Shown in pieces: positions 1-7,272 of a stretch of 44,535 bases of DNA; within the stretch, counting starts at the first letter, position 1; every line of letters starts with the position of its first letter. The notes beneath the pieces are model-generated. The model searched no databases, was not told where the DNA came from, and saw nothing but the letters and a program-made list of their open reading frames with translations. Source of the DNA: an uncultured Neomegalonema sp. Lineage in GTDB: Bacteria > Pseudomonadota > Alphaproteobacteria > Rhodobacterales > Rhodobacteraceae. The stretch covers positions 1 through 44,535 of the forward strand of contig CALDSD010000050.1 in the NCBI GenBank assembly GCA_937911325.1. Direction: 5' to 3'. The position numbers were made by a program, and so were the translations under genes.

Positions 1-737
1 TTGTGATCAAGGACCTGTTCGCACTGGCGGTCATCCTCGCGGTGTTCTTCGCCGCGGTTGGCTTTTTGCCGAACTACCTGGTTCACCCAGACTTCTATAT
101 CGAAGCGATCCCGTTGGTGACGCCGGCGCATATCGTTCCAGAGTGGTACTTCCTGCCATTCTACGCGATCCTGCGGTCGATCCCGGACGCGCTCTTGGGC
201 GTGCTGGCGATGTTCGCCGCCATCGCCGTTCTCGCGGTCTTGCCGTGGCTCGACACCTCGCGGACCCGCTCGGGCGCGTATCGCCCGATCTTCAAGCAGG
301 TGTTCTGGCTGTTTGTGCTGTGCTGCATCGGCCTCGGCTGGGTTGGCGCAAAGAACCCGGATGACGCGATCTTCGCTTCAAAGACCGTGACGCACTACGA
401 CACCGTCGAACAGGCTGAGGCGGCGCGGGCGGATATCCTCGCCGCGAGCCCGAGCGCGAACGTCGCGATCGCAGAAGTGATCGACTTCGAAGCCAATGAT
501 GGGGTCGGCAAGGTCAAGCATGACGTCACCGAGACGCATTTCGCGTTCCGTGTGATCCATCTCGGCCAGCTGCTGACGCTCTTCTACTTCGCTTACTTCT
601 TGGTGCTGCTGCCAGTGCTTGGCTTGATCGAGCGACCGCGTCAGGAGCCCGAGAGCATCGACGACGCGTTCATGGCGAAAGTCGCGAAGAAGAAGTCCGG
701 CTCTGCTGGCGACGCCGTTGCGGCGCCGGCTGAATAG
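1..737 (+). CDS. petB: Cytochrome b of the bc1 complex, C-terminal part (5' end outside window)
   Basis: Membrane subunit of ubiquinol:cytochrome c oxidoreductase (complex III), which oxidises quinol at the periplasmic-side Qo site. The frame is open to the window edge, so the N-terminal haem-binding half lies upstream; about 244 codons are visible. The Qo-site motif PEWY is at fragment residues 46-49. Membrane helices lie near 5-22, 60-82, 95-115 and 188-208, matching the last helices of the family. Between the last two helices there is an unusually long polar segment (about residues 120-185) where Rhodobacter and Paracoccus cytochrome b have a short loop. The tail after the last helix is short, charged and Ala-rich. 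Cytochrome c1 follows after 26 bp, as in a petABC operon. Identity is very secure; the loop insertion is the only oddity. Confidence 0.96.
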   Translation, partial: VIKDLFALAVILAVFFAAVGFLPNYLVHPDFYIEAIPLVTPAHIVPEWYFLPFYAILRSIPDALLGVLAMFAAIAVLAVLPWLDTSRTRSGAYRPIFKQVFWLFVLCCIGLGWVGAKNPDDAIFASKTVTHYDTVEQAEAARADILAASPSANVAIAEVIDFEANDGVGKVKHDVTETHFAFRVIHLGQLLTLFYFAYFLVLLPVLGLIERPRQEPESIDDAFMAKVAKKKSGSAGDAVAAPAE

Positions 738-763
738 CGCAAGAGCTGAGAAAGGACGAACCA

Positions 764-1597
764 ATGAAACTGTCTCAATCTCTTCTTGCGCTGGCGACGG
801 CGGCGGGTCTCCTCGTCGCCGGGCCAGCCCTTTCGGCTGGGAAAAGCGTCGGGGTCATCGATCACGATTGGTCTTTCGAAGGCCCGTTCGGCACATTCGA
901 TCGCCAACAGCTCCAGCGTGGCTGGCAGGTCTATTCGGAGATCTGCGCGAGCTGTCATTCGATGGACTATTTGTCGTTCCGCAACCTCGGAGAGCCCGGC
1001 GGCCCCGAGTTTCCGCCGGAACAGGTGAAAGCCATCGCCGAAAACTGGCTCTACCCAGTGGTCACCACCGACGACGAAGGTGAAGTGCTTGAGCGCACGC
1101 CGCTGCCTTCGGATCGGATCCCTGGTCCGTTTGCGAACCGCGAAGCTGCGATCGCTGCGAATGGTGGCGCCTACCCACCCGACCTGTCCCTGATCACGAA
1201 AGCCCGCATTGGCTATAACGGGATCATCAAGCAGGTCATGGAAGGCGCCGGCGGACCGGAATATGTTTATTCGCTGCTGCTGGGTTACGCGGACGAAGAA
1301 CCGGAGGGCTTTGACGGCGGCGGACTGAGCTACAACCGCTACTTCCCGGGCCACCGCATCGCCATGGGCCAGCCGCTCTATGGCGACGACGTCGAGTACC
1401 AAGACGGCACTGAGGCGACGATCGAGCAGCACGCGGCCGATCTGGTTGCGTTCCTGACCTGGGCGGCAGAGCCCAAGATGGAGGAGCGCAAAGAAGCCGG
1501 CGTCCGCAACATCATCCTTCTGGCGCTCTTCGCTGTGCTTCTGTGGTATTCGAACAAGAAGCTCTGGCGCCCGATCAAGGACGGCGGCCAGGCCTGA
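764..1597 (+). CDS. petC: Cytochrome c1, bc1 complex
   Basis: Haem c subunit of complex III, passing electrons from the Rieske protein to soluble or membrane cytochrome c in the periplasm. The 277-residue product has a Sec signal peptide (Lys2, hydrophobic core, cleavage likely after ALSA near residue 25). The haem motif CASCH has Cys61, Cys64 and His65. Met201 in RIAMGQP is the expected sixth ligand. A single C-terminal anchor spans about residues 248-263 and is followed by a basic tail. The start is supported by GAAAGGA eight bases upstream. It follows cytochrome b in the same operon and is closed by an intrinsic terminator just downstream. In the family the final gene of the pet operon is normally this one. 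Confidence 0.97.
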   Translation: MKLSQSLLALATAAGLLVAGPALSAGKSVGVIDHDWSFEGPFGTFDRQQLQRGWQVYSEICASCHSMDYLSFRNLGEPGGPEFPPEQVKAIAENWLYPVVTTDDEGEVLERTPLPSDRIPGPFANREAAIAANGGAYPPDLSLITKARIGYNGIIKQVMEGAGGPEYVYSLLLGYADEEPEGFDGGGLSYNRYFPGHRIAMGQPLYGDDVEYQDGTEATIEQHAADLVAFLTWAAEPKMEERKEAGVRNIILLALFAVLLWYSNKKLWRPIKDGGQA

Positions 1598-1624
1598 GAA
1601 AGGCCCGAAGTCGCAAGTTAGGGG

Positions 1625-1654
1625 ACGCCGGGCTTGACCCGGCGTTCTTTTTTT
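1625..1654 (+). terminator. Rho-independent terminator after petC
   Basis: An 8-bp perfect stem (ACGCCGGG / CCCGGCGT) with a 5-nt loop is followed directly by TTC and a run of seven T. It lies 28 bp after the cytochrome c1 stop and ends before the chorismate synthase start, so it separates the two transcription units on the plus strand. Confidence 0.9.
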
Positions 1655-1696
1655 GGGGAGACAGACGTTCTCGCCGAACCGCTCAAGAGACCTGAA

Positions 1697-2815
1697 ATGT
1701 CGTTCAACACTTTCGGCCACATCTTCCGCGTCACCACCTGGGGCGAAAGCCACGGGCCGGCGCTCGGCTGCGTGGTGGACGGCTGCCCACCCGGGGTGGT
1801 GTTGACGCCGGAGATGATCCAGCACTGGCTTGACCGCCGCAAACCCGGTCAGAGCAAGTACACGACGCAGCGCCGCGAACCCGATCAGGTGAAGATCCTT
1901 TCGGGCGTTTTCGAAGACGAACGCACCGACGGCCCGCGGACGACCGGCGCCCCGATCAGCCTGATGATCGAGAACACCGACCAGCGTTCTAAGGACTACT
2001 CGGATATCCGAGACAAGTTCCGGCCCGGTCATGCCGACATCACATACTTCCAGAAATACGGCCTGCGCGACTATCGCGGCGGAGGACGGTCTTCCGCACG
2101 GGAGACCGCCGCGCGGGTCGCAGCCGGCGGTGTCGCGCGTGAGGTCTTGAAAACGCTCTCGCCAGACCTGCAGATCCGAGCGGCGCTGGTGCAAATGGGC
2201 CCTAAAACCATCGACCGCGACGCCTGGAATTGGGCGGAGGTCGAGAACAACCCCTTCTGGACGCCTGATCCGAATGCGGCCTCAGACTGGGCCAAGTATC
2301 TGGACGGCTTGCGGAAATCGGGCGACAGCGTCGGCGCGGTGATCGAGGTTGTCGCCTCGGGCGTTCCGGCCGGCCTTGGCGCACCGATCTACGCAAAGCT
2401 CGATCAGGATCTCGCCAGCGCGATGATGTCGATCAACGCAGTGAAAGGCGTGGAGATCGGCGACGGTTTCGCCTCGGCGACGCTGACCGGATCCGATAAC
2501 GCCGATGAGATCCGCATGGGCGCCGACGGCCCGCAGTATCAGTCAAACCATGCCGGGGGCGTTCTCGGGGGGATCTCCACCGGACAAGACGTTATCGTGC
2601 GCTTCGCCGTGAAGCCGACGTCCTCGATCCTGACCGAGCGCGATACGATCGACGTTTCCGGCGCCGAGACCGGCATCATCACCAAGGGTCGCCACGACCC
2701 CTGCGTGGGCATTCGAGCGGTTCCTGTCGGCGAAGCGATGATGGCCTGCGTCCTGCTCGATCATCTGCTGCTCCATCGCGGCCATGTCGTTGAGAACCAA
2801 GGCCAAATCGGCTAA
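1697..2815 (+). CDS. aroC: Chorismate synthase
   Basis: Catalyses the last step of the shikimate pathway, converting 5-enolpyruvylshikimate 3-phosphate to chorismate with reduced FMN, in the cytoplasm. The 372-residue product has the family signature near the N-terminus (GESHGPALG at residues 16-24, then GCPPG), the central [12 protein letters not shown] segment that contacts FMN and substrate, and the later [12 protein letters not shown] segment. Length fits the family. The chosen ATG gives the usual [20 protein letters not shown] beginning; an open extension upstream would run back into the petC terminator hairpin and is not credible. The Shine-Dalgarno is weak (AAGAGA eight bases upstream). 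It stands alone between terminators. Confidence 0.97.
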   Translation: MSFNTFGHIFRVTTWGESHGPALGCVVDGCPPGVVLTPEMIQHWLDRRKPGQSKYTTQRREPDQVKILSGVFEDERTDGPRTTGAPISLMIENTDQRSKDYSDIRDKFRPGHADITYFQKYGLRDYRGGGRSSARETAARVAAGGVAREVLKTLSPDLQIRAALVQMGPKTIDRDAWNWAEVENNPFWTPDPNAASDWAKYLDGLRKSGDSVGAVIEVVASGVPAGLGAPIYAKLDQDLASAMMSINAVKGVEIGDGFASATLTGSDNADEIRMGADGPQYQSNHAGGVLGGISTGQDVIVRFAVKPTSSILTERDTIDVSGAETGIITKGRHDPCVGIRAVPVGEAMMACVLLDHLLLHRGHVVENQGQIG

Positions 2816-3129
2816 CAGATCCGATCTCACAGAAACGAGCATTCCGGCGCGCCAACGACCCGAACCCTTGCGAGAGCCGTGGATGCGGGGCCTCAAGCGT
2901 CGGGATACTTACACTTTCAATGACAGCGCAATGAGGCGCCTCTCCACAGCCGGCTCAGAGCAGAGTTAAGAAGTGTGGATACTTACGCGACGCTAGCGGC
3001 GGCAACGAGCTTTCGTCATAGCTGGAGCAAATGCGCCGTCTTCAGATCGGTGTTCTCGCCTCAAACAAGAACGGCCAGCTCGGACGTAAAACCGAGCTGG
3101 CCAGGCACACACACACGAGAGAGGGGCTA
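2816..3129. other. Intergenic region between aroC and flp, with a 10-bp direct repeat
   Basis: The two genes are convergent. No convincing gene was found; the short open frames lack a ribosome binding site and show no family motif. GGATACTTAC occurs twice in direct orientation (2903-2912 and 2977-2986), 74 bp apart. The right part holds the hairpin assigned as the flp terminator, and a short CA run lies beside it. No aroC terminator with a T-run is visible on the plus strand. Confidence 0.5.
3073..3102 (-). terminator. Hairpin terminator for the Flp pilin gene
   Basis: A perfect 11-bp stem (GGCCAGCTCGG / CCGAGCTGGCC) encloses an 8-nt loop. On the minus strand it lies about 30 bp after the pilin stop and is followed by GTTCTTGTTTGA, a U-rich though interrupted tract. 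The stem is strong; termination is inferred from position and tract. Confidence 0.75.
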
Positions 3130-3282
3130 CTAGAGCTTAGAAGCAGCCTCGCCAAGGGTCGAGGTCATCTTGTCCTCAAGGGCTTCGAGACCGCCGATGA
3201 TGGCGACACCAATCAGAGCGGCCAGCAGAGTGTATTCGATCGCCGTGGCGCCCGACTCATCTTTCAAAAACTTCGTGAACAT
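3130..3282 (-). CDS. flp: Flp/Fap-type class III pilin subunit
   Basis: A 50-residue type IVb pilin precursor. The short basic leader MFTKFLKDESG ends in Gly and is followed by ATAIEY, with Glu at +5 and Tyr at +6, the hallmark of Flp prepilins cut by a TadV/CpaA-type peptidase. One hydrophobic helix (TLLAALIGVAIIGGL) follows, then a short acidic tail. The ATG chosen has AGGAG ten bases upstream; an open extension of 14 codons further 5' contains no pilin-like sequence. No tad/cpa assembly genes are in the window, so the pilin is separate from its machine here, as is common for extra flp copies. A strong hairpin follows and an AT-rich region precedes it, so it is probably a monocistronic, highly expressed transcript. 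Confidence 0.93.
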   Translation of the reverse strand: MFTKFLKDESGATAIEYTLLAALIGVAIIGGLEALEDKMTSTLGEAASKL

Positions 3283-3651
3283 CGTCCAACTCCTCTTGTA
3301 TTTGTCCCGCTTTTCCTGCGGCACGAGAAGAGATACATCCCAGAAATTGTCAGCAAATTAAGGAAAATAGTTAAAATTCAAACAATTCAATTTTTATGTT
3401 TAAGCATACTTAAATGCTTTATTCGCACAGAAAGAAGTTTCAGCGCTGCTTTTCAACAAAAAAGCGGTTTGCGGCCAATAAGACGTAAGAAAGACCCTGA
3501 GAACATCTGACGCCGACGCGAGATAGCGCGTGGAAAGGGCGCGTCGGACATGTCGCTCCCCAGATCTTCGAACCAGAGACCGTCCAAACACCCAGGGTCG
3601 ACAGAGGTTCCTCCGCGACCGCACCATCTCGGACTTCCGGCGAGCGACGGC
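3283..3651. promoter_or_regulatory. AT-rich upstream region of flp, with inverted repeats
   Basis: No gene is supported here. Positions about 3350-3435 are strongly AT-rich in an otherwise GC-rich window and lie directly upstream of the minus-strand pilin gene, so they probably carry its promoter. An inverted repeat TTTAAG-CATA-CTTAAA sits at 3399-3414, overlapping a 6-bp hairpin AAGCAT-N6-ATGCTT at 3402-3419. Two TTAA elements (3358-3361 and 3371-3374) are nearby, but their spacing is not the seven bases of a full CtrA box. The rest (about 3480-3651) is the region behind the rhodanese gene, where I see no clear terminator. Confidence 0.5.
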
Positions 3652-4101
3652 TCAGCAGGTGCGGCACCCAGCCTCTTCCCCAGCTTGGCGGAGCGGCAGA
3701 CCTTTCTTTACCCACCCATCGCCCGCCGATGAGCCCGCCATGCCTTCGCGGACATTCACAATGTTGGTGAAACCGTTCTTGGCCAGGACATCCGAAAGGT
3801 AGCTCGAGCGCGCTCCGGTCCGACAAATCAGGGCGACCGGTTTGTTACGATCTCCATCGACCGCTTCAAACAGGATCCGCCCAAAGTCTTCTGACGTCAT
3901 GTCGGCCTCAAGCGCAACGTCGCCGACGCCTGTCTGAGCCCATTCGTCCGGGCGACGAATGTCGAGCAGCACGAGATCTCCGGCGATGGCGGCCTCTCGC
4001 GCTTCTGCAGCTCCCATTTCGCGGATCGGGCTCTCCGCGAAACTGCAAACCGGGGCGAAAGCGGCCGCTGCGGCCGCATAAAGAAACAGGCGTCGGTTCA
4101 T
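3652..4101 (-). CDS. Secreted single-domain rhodanese-like protein
   Basis: Rhodanese domain protein, a likely periplasmic sulfurtransferase; the substrate is unknown. The 149-residue product has a signal peptide (MNRRLF, then an Ala-rich core, cleavage near residue 22). The domain has LVLLDIRRPDEW as the first conserved block and the active-site loop CRTGARS at 93-99, with Cys93 as the presumed persulfide-carrying residue. The loop form is that of active enzymes. GGAG precedes the ATG. It lies 84 bp behind the RNA methyltransferase and could be the last gene of that run or have its own promoter. The family assignment is firm and the cellular role is not. Confidence 0.9.
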   Translation of the reverse strand: MNRRLFLYAAAAAAFAPVCSFAESPIREMGAAEAREAAIAGDLVLLDIRRPDEWAQTGVGDVALEADMTSEDFGRILFEAVDGDRNKPVALICRTGARSSYLSDVLAKNGFTNIVNVREGMAGSSAGDGWVKKGLPLRQAGEEAGCRTC

Positions 4102-4185
4102 CGCGTACTCCGAGCTTTGTCGTCTCGTTACTTGATTTAAGAGGCCTCGAAAACCAACGCGACATCACATCCGCGACAAGGGGCG

Positions 4186-5388
4186 TCAGTTGCGTTGGAA
4201 CACGCCGACAAGCTCCACATGCGGCGACCACAAGAACTGATCGACCGGAGTCGCGCGTTCCATGCTCCATCCGGCAGCGATCAGGGTCGCCGCGTCGCGC
4301 GCGAACGTCGCTGGATTGCACGATACGCCGACGATCGTGGGAACCTGCGACAGAGCGCGCTCAGCCGTCTGCGCCTGAGCCCCCGCGCGGGGCGGATCAA
4401 AAACGACGGCGTCGGTGTTCTTGAGCTCTTCGGCGAGAAGCGGCCGGCGAAACAGATCACGCGCCTCGGTCGTGACACGCCGCAGCCCTTCCGCTGTTCG
4501 CCAGCCGGCGTCGAGCGCGGCGAGGAAGGCAGGATCGCCTTCCACCGCTCGCACCTCAGCGTTCTCCGCCAACGGCAGCGAGAACGTTCCGCAGCCGGCA
4601 AACAGATCGACGACGCGGCGCGCGCCGACGGTCGCGCTCCGCACCAGCTGGACAAGCGCCGCCTCGCCCGCCTCGGTCGCCTGCAAGAAGGCCCCAGGGG
4701 GCGGCGCGACCCGAGCGGCGCCGAAGTTCTGAAAGGGCGGCCGCCGACCGGCGATCGTTTCGCCGCCCCAGCTGAGGCGTGCGACATCAGCGGTTTCGGC
4801 CCAGGCCGCAGCCGATTGTCGAAGATTCAGGTCGAGTTCCTTTCCCCCCAGCACCACCACATCGAGCCCGGTTTCACTGGTTGTAACCGACAGGCGCACC
4901 TCGCTCTTGCGGGAGGACGCCAGCGCGCCAAGCTCGCGCAGCGCAGGAAAGGCGGCCGAGATCTCCGGGCGGAGCACCTCACACTCGACGATGTCGACAA
5001 TTTGGCGGCTTCGTTTGCGACGGAACCCAAACGTTACGCTTTTCTTGGTGCGGATCGCTGTGAAGCTGGCGCGCCGGCGGCTGCGCGGAGGCGAGGTGAT
5101 CGTGTTCGCCACCTCCGCATCGATGTCGTGCTGGCGGAGGGCGCTGACGACGAGTTCGCGCTTCCAGTAGGCCATGACAGGCGGCGCCGCATGTTGGAGC
5201 GTACAACCGCCGCACGACGCCGCGTGCCGGCAGGGCGGGCGAACCCGTTTGTCGGACGGCGACAGGATGCGGACACGATCGTCGACCAGCTCCACCTTTT
5301 CACCTGGAAGCGCGCCAGGAAGGACGGTCCCATCCGTGGCCAATCCGTCGCCAAGATGTCCCAACCGCGCAACGAGATGCTCGCTCAT
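4186..5388 (-). CDS. TrmA/RumA-family RNA 5-methyluridine methyltransferase with Fe-S motif
   Basis: Class I SAM-dependent enzyme that methylates C5 of a uridine in RNA, most likely 23S rRNA in bacteria with this architecture. The 400-residue product has the 4Fe-4S ligand pattern Cys53-x5-Cys59-x2-Cys62 and Cys136, SAM motif I VVDLFAGCGTFS near 259-270, a DPPRAG motif at 331-336, and the catalytic nucleophile Cys357 in GVSCNPATFARD. The N-terminal TRAM-like part is short, consistent with compact alphaproteobacterial members. Its ATG overlaps the TlyA stop by 4 bp (ATGA), so the two rRNA-type methyltransferases are translationally coupled. Whether the target is U1939, U747 or tRNA U54 cannot be decided from sequence alone, so no symbol is given. 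Confidence 0.92.
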   Translation of the reverse strand: MSEHLVARLGHLGDGLATDGTVLPGALPGEKVELVDDRVRILSPSDKRVRPPCRHAASCGGCTLQHAAPPVMAYWKRELVVSALRQHDIDAEVANTITSPPRSRRRASFTAIRTKKSVTFGFRRKRSRQIVDIVECEVLRPEISAAFPALRELGALASSRKSEVRLSVTTSETGLDVVVLGGKELDLNLRQSAAAWAETADVARLSWGGETIAGRRPPFQNFGAARVAPPPGAFLQATEAGEAALVQLVRSATVGARRVVDLFAGCGTFSLPLAENAEVRAVEGDPAFLAALDAGWRTAEGLRRVTTEARDLFRRPLLAEELKNTDAVVFDPPRAGAQAQTAERALSQVPTIVGVSCNPATFARDAATLIAAGWSMERATPVDQFLWSPHVELVGVFQRN

Positions 5389-6119
5389 CGTTTCACCGCA
5401 TAAAGTAGAAACTCGCGATTGCCGTCACCGCCGAGGATCGGGCTTTCGGTTGTCCCTTTCACGGCCCAATCAGACTCTGTCAGGAAAGTCTCAATGTCGG
5501 CGACCGCCGCCGCCTGTGCTTCGGGATCCTTGACGACCCCGCCTTTGCCGACACGTTCGCGGCCGACCTCGAACTGGGGTTTCACCAACGCGATCAGCTG
5601 AGCCCCCTTCCGCGCGAGCTGAAGGGCCGCGGGAAGGGCCTTGCGCAACGATATAAAAGACACATCCGTCACGATCCAATCGAGGGGTTCAGGAATGTCC
5701 GCGCTCGTGAGACCCTTCGCGTTGCGCCCTGAAAGCTCGATGACCTGCGGCGCATTTTGGAGTGTCGGATGCAACTGGTCGCGTCCCACATCCACCGCAT
5801 AAACTCTCGTGGCGGCGTGCGACAGACAGACCTCGGTGAAACCGCCGGTCGAGGCGCCAATGTCTGCGACGACCGCGGCGCGTGGCGAGACTTTGAACAC
5901 GTCGATTGCGTGGGCCAGCTTCGCCCCCGCGCGCGAAACCCACGGACATGGATCGCCAACGACCTCGATTTTCGCGTCTTCGCCGACCTTGAACGACGCC
6001 TTTGCGGCGATCGCTCCGTCAACTCGAACCGCTTCGGCGCCGATCAAGGCCTGCGCCCGCGCGCGGCTGGGCGCGAGCCCTCTCGCGACCATCGTTTGGT
6101 CGAGGCGTTCAGTCGCCAT
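5385..6119 (-). CDS. tlyA: TlyA family rRNA (cytidine-2'-O)-methyltransferase
   Basis: Methylates 2'-O of cytidines in 16S and/or 23S rRNA in characterised TlyA proteins; often mislabelled hemolysin. The 244-residue product has an S4 RNA-binding domain (about 4-62) and an FtsJ/RrmJ-like domain: SRAGAKL with Lys67, SAM motif DIGASTGGFTE at 86-96, Asp152 in TDVSFISL and Lys180 in LVKPQFE, giving the K-D-K catalytic set. A GTG and a TTG lie just upstream in frame, but the ATG is preferred by spacing to AAAGAG and by the usual MA..RLD start. It overlaps the upstream membrane-protein gene by 11 bp and the downstream methyltransferase by 4 bp. Confidence 0.94.
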   Translation of the reverse strand: MATERLDQTMVARGLAPSRARAQALIGAEAVRVDGAIAAKASFKVGEDAKIEVVGDPCPWVSRAGAKLAHAIDVFKVSPRAAVVADIGASTGGFTEVCLSHAATRVYAVDVGRDQLHPTLQNAPQVIELSGRNAKGLTSADIPEPLDWIVTDVSFISLRKALPAALQLARKGAQLIALVKPQFEVGRERVGKGGVVKDPEAQAAAVADIETFLTESDWAVKGTTESPILGGDGNREFLLYAVKR

Positions 6120-6591
6120 CAACACGCACTCTTTCTCTCCGACGAAAAACCACGTTCGCTCGTCGACTTAGGTACAGATAGCCAATGACCAAGGCCCAGA
6201 AAACGAGGCTGAACTCATACTCGACGAGCAAAAAGGCGTCGTTGGGCCAGGTTTCAACATCGATCCAGATTTGAACCCAACGCGCGATGAGAGCCGTCGC
6301 CAACGAGGCTTCCGGCGTGTAGCGCCAACGAAAACCAACCCCGGTTAGGAACACGATCGTCTGCAGGCCGGCGGCGAAGGCCGCCAACAGGTTCGCCCAA
6401 AGCGTCGGATAAAGGGGCACGCCTTGTGAGCCGGTCACGACCGCCGCCAAAATCACAACAACGCCGAACAGCGCCGCCATGTGCACCAGGATCAACGCCA
6501 ACAATACTCCGCGGAAGCGATTGAGCGGGTGACGCGCCCACTCTGATGGCGACAGCTCGCGCCACTCGATCCTTGGCGTCTCGCCGGGCAA
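6109..6591 (-). CDS. Hypothetical membrane protein, four predicted helices
   Basis: I do not recognise a family. The 160-residue product has hydrophobic segments near residues 28-52, 64-87, 97-112 and 126-143, then a basic tail (SRRANVVFRRRERVR), which suggests the C-terminus is cytoplasmic. Aromatic residues cluster in the third and fourth segments (RWVQIWIDVETW, EYEFSLVFW). The only start that keeps the full N-terminus is a TTG, four bases after the stop of the TerB-like gene; the Shine-Dalgarno is poor (GACGGA), so translation is probably coupled to the gene before it. The 3' end overlaps tlyA by 11 bp. The tight packing supports it as a real gene. Confidence 0.75.
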   Translation of the reverse strand: MPGETPRIEWRELSPSEWARHPLNRFRGVLLALILVHMAALFGVVVILAAVVTGSQGVPLYPTLWANLLAAFAAGLQTIVFLTGVGFRWRYTPEASLATALIARWVQIWIDVETWPNDAFLLVEYEFSLVFWALVIGYLYLSRRANVVFRRRERVRVDGD

Positions 6592-6595
6592 TCCG

Positions 6596-7126
6596 TCAGC
6601 TCATACCCAGCCCGCGGCGCACGCGGGCGATGGAGTCCTTTTGGAGGTCGTTCGGACCACCGCCCTCGACGGACGCGACGCGCGTCAACATCGCGATCAT
6701 GTCCTCGTGGGCTTCGCGCGGGGCCTTGTCGCGGACGATCTTGAGAAGTCGTCGCACCGCGTCGTCGGGATCCTTTGATTGCTCAGCCAGCCACCGTCCG
6801 AACGCAGCGATCTCGTCCGCCTCCTTGTCGCCCAACCGAAACGAGGCGCGGCACTCGACCCGGATCGCGTTCATGCGCTCGGTGCTCATGTCGCCTTCGA
6901 GGCGCGCGATCGCGGCCATCATTCCCGCCGCAGCCAGCCGCGGGTCATCGAGGTTCTCAGCAGGGTGCTTGCCTGCCTGACGACGATAGCCATAGCGTCG
7001 AAAGGCTGCTTGAACGTCTTCGCTGGCGTCAACGACCTCCCTCGAGGCTTCGCCAGCCATGCGCGCACGCCAGACCCACAAGGCAATCACGCCGATTAGG
7101 GTCAACAATCCAAGAATGATATGCAT
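6596..7126 (-). CDS. TerB-like (tellurite-resistance family) membrane-anchored protein
   Basis: The 176-residue product has one N-terminal membrane segment (MHIILGLLTLIGVIALWVW, residues 1-19). A soluble all-helical region of about residues 55-165 resembles the TerB domain: an AAAGMMAAIARLEGDMS helix, then LGDKEADEIAAFGRWLAEQ, as in TerB proteins that carry acidic helices with a D-x-E pattern. TerB-type domains occur in stress and chaperone-linked proteins; tellurite resistance is only the historical name and is not implied here. An open extension of 32 codons upstream is rejected because the chosen ATG puts the hydrophobic segment at the N-terminus. It lies 146 bp behind dxs and begins the tight run down to the RNA methyltransferase. 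Confidence 0.75.
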   Translation of the reverse strand: MHIILGLLTLIGVIALWVWRARMAGEASREVVDASEDVQAAFRRYGYRRQAGKHPAENLDDPRLAAAGMMAAIARLEGDMSTERMNAIRVECRASFRLGDKEADEIAAFGRWLAEQSKDPDDAVRRLLKIVRDKAPREAHEDMIAMLTRVASVEGGGPNDLQKDSIARVRRGLGMS

Positions 7127-7272
7127 GCGAGTCCCCAGCACAACGCTGAGCGCGAGTATCGCATGCGGGCGCTGCAGCGCAATGTCGACCGAGGGGAAAA
7201 ATTGCGCGTCTGTCGGTCGCATCGAGCGCGACGCGATCGGTTGACGCGACGATCACACCCTTCGGGCGGCGA

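Noticed and set aside
641-2194. 517-codon minus-strand frame across petC and aroC
   Set aside because: It spans two unrelated, well-supported genes and a terminator; no family resemblance.
3103-3118. Short CA dinucleotide run as a microsatellite or phase-variation tract
   Set aside because: Only about six units, outside any promoter box or gene start.
3555-3625. tRNA-like TTCGAA stretch near the rhodanese 3' end
   Set aside because: No acceptor stem, D arm or anticodon stem can be drawn on either strand.
3440-3826. 128-codon minus-strand frame overlapping the rhodanese gene end
   Set aside because: Shadow frame; the rhodanese frame carries the active-site loop and signal peptide.
5385-6119. 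Hemolysin function for TlyA
   Set aside because: Motifs are those of an rRNA 2'-O-methyltransferase; the hemolysin name is historical.
6596-7126. Tellurite resistance function
   Set aside because: TerB-like domains occur in many proteins; no other ter genes are present, so the phenotype is not claimed.
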